Part shown: piece after piece, positions 3,858 through 7,450 of the stretch | Layout: each line of letters begins with the position of its first letter | Numbering within the stretch: the first letter of the stretch is position 1 | NCBI GenBank assembly: GCA_002391385.1 | Contig: DGEY01000046.1 | Coordinates: 2,569-10,018, forward strand | Source: Firmicutes bacterium UBA3914 | Lineage (GTDB): Bacteria; Bacillota; Limnochordia; Darwinibacteriales; Darwinibacteriaceae | Direction of reading: 5' to 3' | DNA: 7,450 bases | Position numbers and translations under genes: made by a program | The notes under the pieces: model-generated | Seen by the model: only the letters and a program-made list of their open reading frames with translations | What the model was told of the DNA's origin: nothing | Database searches by the model: none

Positions 3858-6486
3858 CTGCTTTCAGCTCCTTGATCCCGGCCATCCGCTCCCTGACCTC
3901 AGGCGGGAGCTCGTCTTCCAACGAAGCCCGGCGGATCCGCTGCCGGCTGCGGTAGGCCCCCTCCGCCTTGGCCCGCACCGTTTCCAGCTCTTCCTTCAGT
4001 TCCCGGGCGGAAAGGAGGGCGCAGCCTGCGCTCCTGATGATCACCTGCTGCAGGGCATCGCTGGTGGCCACCACAATGTCGTGTTCACCCTTGTGTTCGT
4101 GGGCGAACTTCTCGATGTATTCATCCGCGGTCTGGGCCCCCTTGGTGAACACCACATGGATGTTGTGGTAATCCACCACCTCAGCCACAGTGCGGTGCTC
4201 CACCTGGTAGGCATCGAAGACCACGATAATCCTGTTCTTCTTCAAAGCCTGATAGCTGCTGAGGGCATCCAAGAGCCGGATGCGGGCCAGATCCATATTC
4301 TCCTGGGCCAGCTCCTGCAGCTCCGGCCAGGCGTGGATCACGTTGTAGCCGTCCACCAAGAGGTACTGCTCCCGGGGTTCCGCCTGCGGCACCGGGGCGA
4401 TCCGCCCCCTTCTGCCTCCGGCTGCCCTGCCCCGCTTCCAGCCCTTCTTTTTCCCCCGGTTGGCGGCTGTATCCCAGTAACCCCAGTCCACATAGTCGTC
4501 CTCCGGGGCCCGGGTCGGAGCTGGCTTTTTCCCGGCATCTACCTCAGGGGCGGGCTTTTCTTCCTCCAGGAAGGGTGCGCCGTGCATGCGGCGCTTCACT
4601 TCCTGCCAGGGCACATACACACCGCTGCCGCCCAGGAAAAAGATGGAACCGGTGGGGTTTTCCACGTCCCGCTCCGGGTCATAGCCCAAGGCGGCGATCA
4701 CTTCCTCCCCGTTGTGGCAGGGCCGGTAGCCCTCCACGCTTAGGGCCAGGCGGCCCAAGCCCCTGGTATAGGCGGCCACTTCCCTGTGGTAGTTGCGCAT
4801 GGTGACCACGGGCGCTCTGCCCACCAGCACAGCCATCTCCCCCCGGGGCGGTGCCAGTTCCCACACGCCCTGCATTTTCTCGAGATCGCTCATGGCCCGA
4901 CCCACCTGCTTATCGGGGACCTCTAGCCGGAAGGAATAGTACGGCTCCAAAAGGACACTCTTGGCCTGCATAAGGCCCTGGCGCACCGCCCGGTAGGTGG
5001 CCTCACGGAAGTCTCCCCCTTCGGTGTGGGTCTTGTGGGCCCTGCCCCCCACCACCGTGATCTTCAGATCGGTCAGGGGGGAGCCGGTCAAGACGCCCAG
5101 ATGGGTCTTCTCCTGGAGATGGGTGAGGATCAGTCGCTGCCAGTTCTTGGCCAGAATGTCTTCACTGCAGTCGAGGGCGAACTGAAGGCCGCTGCCCCGC
5201 TCACCGGGCTCCAAAAGCAGCTGCACCTCTGCATAGTGCCCCATGGGTTCAAAGTGGCCCACGCCCTCCACCACGTCGGCAATGGTTTCCTTGTACAAAA
5301 TGCGCCCCTCGTCGAAGTGCACCTCCACGCCGAAGCGCTCCAAAATCAAGCTCTGGAGGATCTCGGTCTGCACTTCCCCCATGAGCTGCACCTGGATTTC
5401 CCGGAGCTGTTCAGCCCACACGATGCGCAGGGCCGGCTCTTCTTCCTCCAGCTCCTTGAGCTTGGGAAGCATGGTAGCGGCCTCGCAGCCCGGGGGCAGG
5501 ATCAGGCGGTAGGAAAGGACCGGTTCCAGCACCGGGGGCCCAGCTCCGCTCTCCAGGCCCAAGCCGTCGCCGGGCCTAGTGAGGGTGGGGCCCGTTACCG
5601 CGCAGACCGCCCCGGCCCCGATTTCACTCACCACCTCGTATTTCTCCCCCGAGTAGAGGCGGATCTGGTGCACCTTCTCCTCCCGGCCGCCGCCGTGGGG
5701 GGCAACCACATCCCGCACCTTAAGGCTTCCTCCGGTGATCTTCAGGTGCGTCAGGCGGGTCCCCTGCTCATCCCGGGAGATCTTAAACACCCGGGCCCCA
5801 AACTGGGCTGGGTAGTCCGGCGCCTGGGAGTAGCGGGCCAGGCCCTCCAAAAACTCCTGCACGCCCTGGAGCTTGAGGGCGGAGCCGAAGAACACCGGGA
5901 ACACCCTGCGCCTGGCCACTGCTTCCCGGATGCTGCCCGGGGCAATGCTGCCCGCGGCCAGGTACTCCTCCATGAGCCCCTCATCGCAGAGGGCCACCTG
6001 CTCCAGGACATCGGGGGCGCCGAAGTCCACACAGCAGGGATCCAAAGCATCCCGCAGCTCCCCCAGGAGCGCCTGGCGGTCAGAGTGGGGCTGATCCATC
6101 TTGTTCACAAACAAAAACACCGGGATCCTGTACATAGACAAGAGGCGCCAGATGGTGGCAGTGTGGCCCTGCACCCCATCCGCGCCGCTGATTACCAAAA
6201 TCGCGCAGTCTAAAACCTGCAGCGTCCTTTCCATCTCGGTGGAAAAATCCACGTGGCCCGGGGTATCCAGCAGCGTAAACTGGGTACCCCCGAACTCGAA
6301 GATGGCCTGCTTGGAAAAGATGGTGATGCCCCGCTCCCGCTCCAGATCGTGGGTGTCCAGATAGGCATCCCCCTTATCCACCCGGCCCAGCCGCTGAATC
6401 CGGCCGCTCAAGTAAAGCATGCTTTCAGATAGAGTGGTTTTCCCCGCATCCACGTGGGCCAAGATGCCCACGACGATTCTCCGCAT
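3847..6486 (-). CDS. Tet(M)/EF-G-like translational GTPase fused to a YacP/Rae1-type NYN ribonuclease domain
   Basis: This 879-residue cytosolic protein should act on ribosomes. The G domain (about 1-225) has AHVDAGKTT (10-18), RERGITI (50-56), DTPGH (74-78), NKMD (128-131) and GSA (201-203). Like Tet(M), it lacks the G' insertion of EF-G. Domains II-V follow (about 230-585). A family-specific extension comes next (GYDPERDVENPTGSIFF and YVPWQEV, 601-630), then a charged low-complexity linker (about 640-705) with a strongly basic stretch at 677-695. The C-terminal NYN_YacP domain (about 706-840) shows LLVDGYNVI (709-717), VVFDAYQV (755-762), TADEYIEK (786-793) and VATSD (806-810), so all four acidic positions are kept, plus SARELKEELE (826-835) and a basic tail. 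B. subtilis Rae1/YacP cleaves mRNA in the ribosomal A site. Usual Tet(M) proteins are about 640 residues. The domain IV loop reads HKTHTEGGDFR (484-494), unlike the Tet(M) drug-displacing loop, so tetracycline resistance is unlikely. The start is supported by GAGG 8 nt upstream. alkD overlaps its 3' end. Confidence 0.9.
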   Translation of the reverse strand: MRRIVVGILAHVDAGKTTLSESMLYLSGRIQRLGRVDKGDAYLDTHDLERERGITIFSKQAIFEFGGTQFTLLDTPGHVDFSTEMERTLQVLDCAILVISGADGVQGHTATIWRLLSMYRIPVFLFVNKMDQPHSDRQALLGELRDALDPCCVDFGAPDVLEQVALCDEGLMEEYLAAGSIAPGSIREAVARRRVFPVFFGSALKLQGVQEFLEGLARYSQAPDYPAQFGARVFKISRDEQGTRLTHLKITGGSLKVRDVVAPHGGGREEKVHQIRLYSGEKYEVVSEIGAGAVCAVTGPTLTRPGDGLGLESGAGPPVLEPVLSYRLILPPGCEAATMLPKLKELEEEEPALRIVWAEQLREIQVQLMGEVQTEILQSLILERFGVEVHFDEGRILYKETIADVVEGVGHFEPMGHYAEVQLLLEPGERGSGLQFALDCSEDILAKNWQRLILTHLQEKTHLGVLTGSPLTDLKITVVGGRAHKTHTEGGDFREATYRAVRQGLMQAKSVLLEPYYSFRLEVPDKQVGRAMSDLEKMQGVWELAPPRGEMAVLVGRAPVVTMRNYHREVAAYTRGLGRLALSVEGYRPCHNGEEVIAALGYDPERDVENPTGSIFFLGGSGVYVPWQEVKRRMHGAPFLEEEKPAPEVDAGKKPAPTRAPEDDYVDWGYWDTAANRGKKKGWKRGRAAGGRRGRIAPVPQAEPREQYLLVDGYNVIHAWPELQELAQENMDLARIRLLDALSSYQALKKNRIIVVFDAYQVEHRTVAEVVDYHNIHVVFTKGAQTADEYIEKFAHEHKGEHDIVVATSDALQQVIIRSAGCALLSARELKEELETVRAKAEGAYRSRQRIRRASLEDELPPEVRERMAGIKELKADDD

Positions 6487-6529
6487 TGCCCAAACCTCGC
6501 TTCAGCAACTCACACGTTCCTTTCTTCTA

Positions 6530-6558
6530 ATGGTATCAGCTGACCACCCCGGTGGCAA
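6530..6558 (-). promoter_or_regulatory. Predicted sigma-A promoter of the GTPase-NYN/alkD operon
   Basis: On the minus strand TTGCCA (6553-6558) lies 17 bp from TACCAT (6530-6535), giving a start near 6523 and a leader of about 37 nt. The spacer contains a perfect 8-bp palindrome, TCAGCTGA (6536-6543), and a near-perfect one, CCACCCCGGTGG on the plus strand (6544-6555). Either could be an operator. The rest of the 110-bp gap back to the regulator gene holds a weak CTGCG/CGCAG hairpin (6581-6594) without a T-tract, so read-through from the upstream pair is possible. Confidence 0.45.
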
Positions 6559-6596
6559 TGCTCAATTCCCCAAGCTGAAGCTGCGGTCACGCAGTG

Positions 6597-6818
6597 CTAG
6601 CTGCCTGACACTTCCTCCTCCGCATATTCCAACAGGTCCCCGGGCTGGCACTCCAGCGCCCTGCAGATGGCCTCCAGGGTGCTGAAGCGGATAGCCTTGA
6701 CCTTGCCGGTCTTCAGGTTGGATAGGTTCACTACGGAAACCCCCACCGCTTCCGACAGGGCCGTGAGGGACATCTTCCGGTCCGCGAGCACGCGGTCAAG
6801 TCTCACTATGATGGGCAT
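6597..6818 (-). CDS. Small Cro/CI-type (XRE) transcriptional regulator, YozG-like
   Basis: This 73-residue protein is almost entirely one helix-turn-helix domain of the short Cro/CI type (HTH_26, YozG/YdbB group). Helices run through VRLDRVLADRKMSLTALSEAVG (about 5-26), with the recognition region VSVVNLSNLKTGKVKAIRFST (27-47), then LEAICRALECQPGDLLEY (48-65). The sequence fits this group over its full length, with the LSNLKTGK turn and CQPGDLLEY end as the clearest signatures. AGGAGG lies 5 nt before the ATG and overlaps the stop region of the DUF2975 gene 9 bp upstream, so the pair forms one operon. In B. subtilis the equivalent pair is YoaS (DUF2975) and YozG. It probably regulates its own operon in response to the membrane partner; targets and signal are unknown. 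Confidence 0.9.
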   Translation of the reverse strand: MPIIVRLDRVLADRKMSLTALSEAVGVSVVNLSNLKTGKVKAIRFSTLEAICRALECQPGDLLEYAEEEVSGS

Positions 6819-6827
6819 GGCAACCTC

Positions 6828-7427
6828 CTACACCGTCTGATCCATTTCTTCCTGCAAATAGCCGCCGTAGTCGAACACCCAGGCCAGGATGAGGAGGAGC
6901 AGGCCTGTGAACGCCAGCTTCAGATCGGGCGTGTAGAGAATGGAAAGCTCCGAAAGGTTAAACGTCCTGATCATCTTCCAGGCCACGAAGCTGTTGGCCC
7001 CGGGGATGAGAAAGGCGGAGGCAAGCACCGCTCGGCCGATCTCGTGGATCCGCTTAGAGTTACCCCGGTAAAAGGGTTTTTGGGCCGCCACCGTATCCAT
7101 CACCTGCCTCAGGCGCCGCAGCAGGTAGAGGAAAAAGAGGACGTAGACCGCCGCCCCCAAGGCGATGCTCCGGAAGAGGCCCCGCAAGCTGCCCCCTGCC
7201 ACCTGCTCCGGATCCGGGTGGTAGCGGATGATCCCGTTGAGCTCAAAGGTGAACGTGTAGCGGGCGTAGCGCTCGGCGGCGAAGTAGCGGTCGGGCCCGA
7301 AAAGCGCAAACAGCCCCAGGAGCACAACCAAAAGGAGGGCCGCGATCCCCGCCCAGTAAAACGCCTTGAGCACCTTGTTTACTGTCTGGGCAAACTTGAT
7401 GTTTGTCCGCACTTCAGTTCCCTGCAC
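6828..7427 (-). CDS. DUF2975 four-helix membrane protein, YoaS-like
   Basis: This 199-residue integral membrane protein has four predicted membrane segments at about 24-43, 86-104, 131-150 and 167-184. After the second segment, the motif QKPFYRGNSKRIHEIG (116-131) is the hallmark of DUF2975 proteins, in which a Pro-Phe is followed by a basic helix leading into the third segment. The extracytoplasmic loop between the first two segments (about 44-85) is the largest. DUF2975 genes are nearly always followed by a small Cro/CI regulator, as here, which suggests that the membrane protein senses a signal or controls the regulator. No enzymatic activity is known. The start is a GTG at 7425-7427, chosen because GGGAGG lies 8 nt upstream. 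The promoter would lie beyond the right edge of the window. Confidence 0.88.
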   Translation of the reverse strand: MQGTEVRTNIKFAQTVNKVLKAFYWAGIAALLLVVLLGLFALFGPDRYFAAERYARYTFTFELNGIIRYHPDPEQVAGGSLRGLFRSIALGAAVYVLFFLYLLRRLRQVMDTVAAQKPFYRGNSKRIHEIGRAVLASAFLIPGANSFVAWKMIRTFNLSELSILYTPDLKLAFTGLLLLILAWVFDYGGYLQEEMDQTV

Positions 7428-7450
7428 TGTCCTAACCTCCCTACAGTCTC

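Noticed and set aside
3817..4743. 308-codon plus-strand ORF across the NYN domain and linker
   Set aside because: Shadow of the clearly conserved NYN/YacP coding sequence on the minus strand; low-complexity His/Leu/Pro content.
5026..6213. 395-codon plus-strand ORF antisense to the GTPase gene
   Set aside because: It is a shadow of the high-GC GTPase coding frame: it has no family resemblance, and the opposite strand encodes a fully recognisable protein.
3847..6486. Calling the large GTPase a tetracycline resistance gene or elongation factor G
   Set aside because: It lacks the EF-G G' insertion and the Tet(M) drug-displacing loop, and carries an extra nuclease domain absent from both.
6581..6594. 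CTGCG/CGCAG hairpin as terminator of the XRE gene
   Set aside because: The stem is only 5 bp and no T-tract follows; too weak to call.

Overview
This window looks like chromosomal DNA of a spore-forming, GC-rich member of the Bacillota, probably of the Clostridia or a related class. The evidence is the strong AGGAGG-type ribosome binding sites, GTG starts, a LysM spore-coat-type protein, a YozG/DUF2975 pair and a clostridial-type Tet(M)-like GTPase. I see no mobile element, CRISPR array, rRNA or tRNA.

Layout. A short zinc-ribbon protein (43-408, minus) is transcribed divergently from a forward group across about 300 bp of structured intergenic DNA. The forward group (708-3109) has three genes. 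The first is a membrane-anchored CapA-family metallophosphoesterase-like protein with an unusual N-terminal periplasmic-binding-protein-like domain. The second is a LysM protein with a Pro-rich linker and a small C-terminal domain. The third is a 68-residue protein that is essentially a second copy of that C-terminal domain. A strong hairpin at 3123-3146 separates them from everything on the minus strand to the right.

On the minus strand, read right to left, the first unit is a four-helix DUF2975 membrane protein followed 9 bp later by a small Cro/CI-type regulator (compare B. subtilis YoaS/YozG). A promoter-bearing gap follows. Then comes an 879-residue fusion of a Tet(M)/EF-G-like ribosomal GTPase with a YacP/Rae1-type NYN endoribonuclease domain, whose 3' end overlaps the start of an AlkD-type DNA alkylation-repair glycosylase.

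The most notable item is the GTPase-NYN fusion. One half belongs to a family that works in the ribosomal A-site region. The other half resembles Rae1, an endonuclease that cleaves mRNA in the A site. All expected GTPase motifs and the acidic NYN residues are present. The loop that displaces tetracycline in Tet(M) is replaced, so a ribosome-rescue or mRNA-cleavage role is more likely than drug resistance. Coupling to AlkD suggests, as inference only, a response to alkylation damage acting on both DNA and stalled translation.
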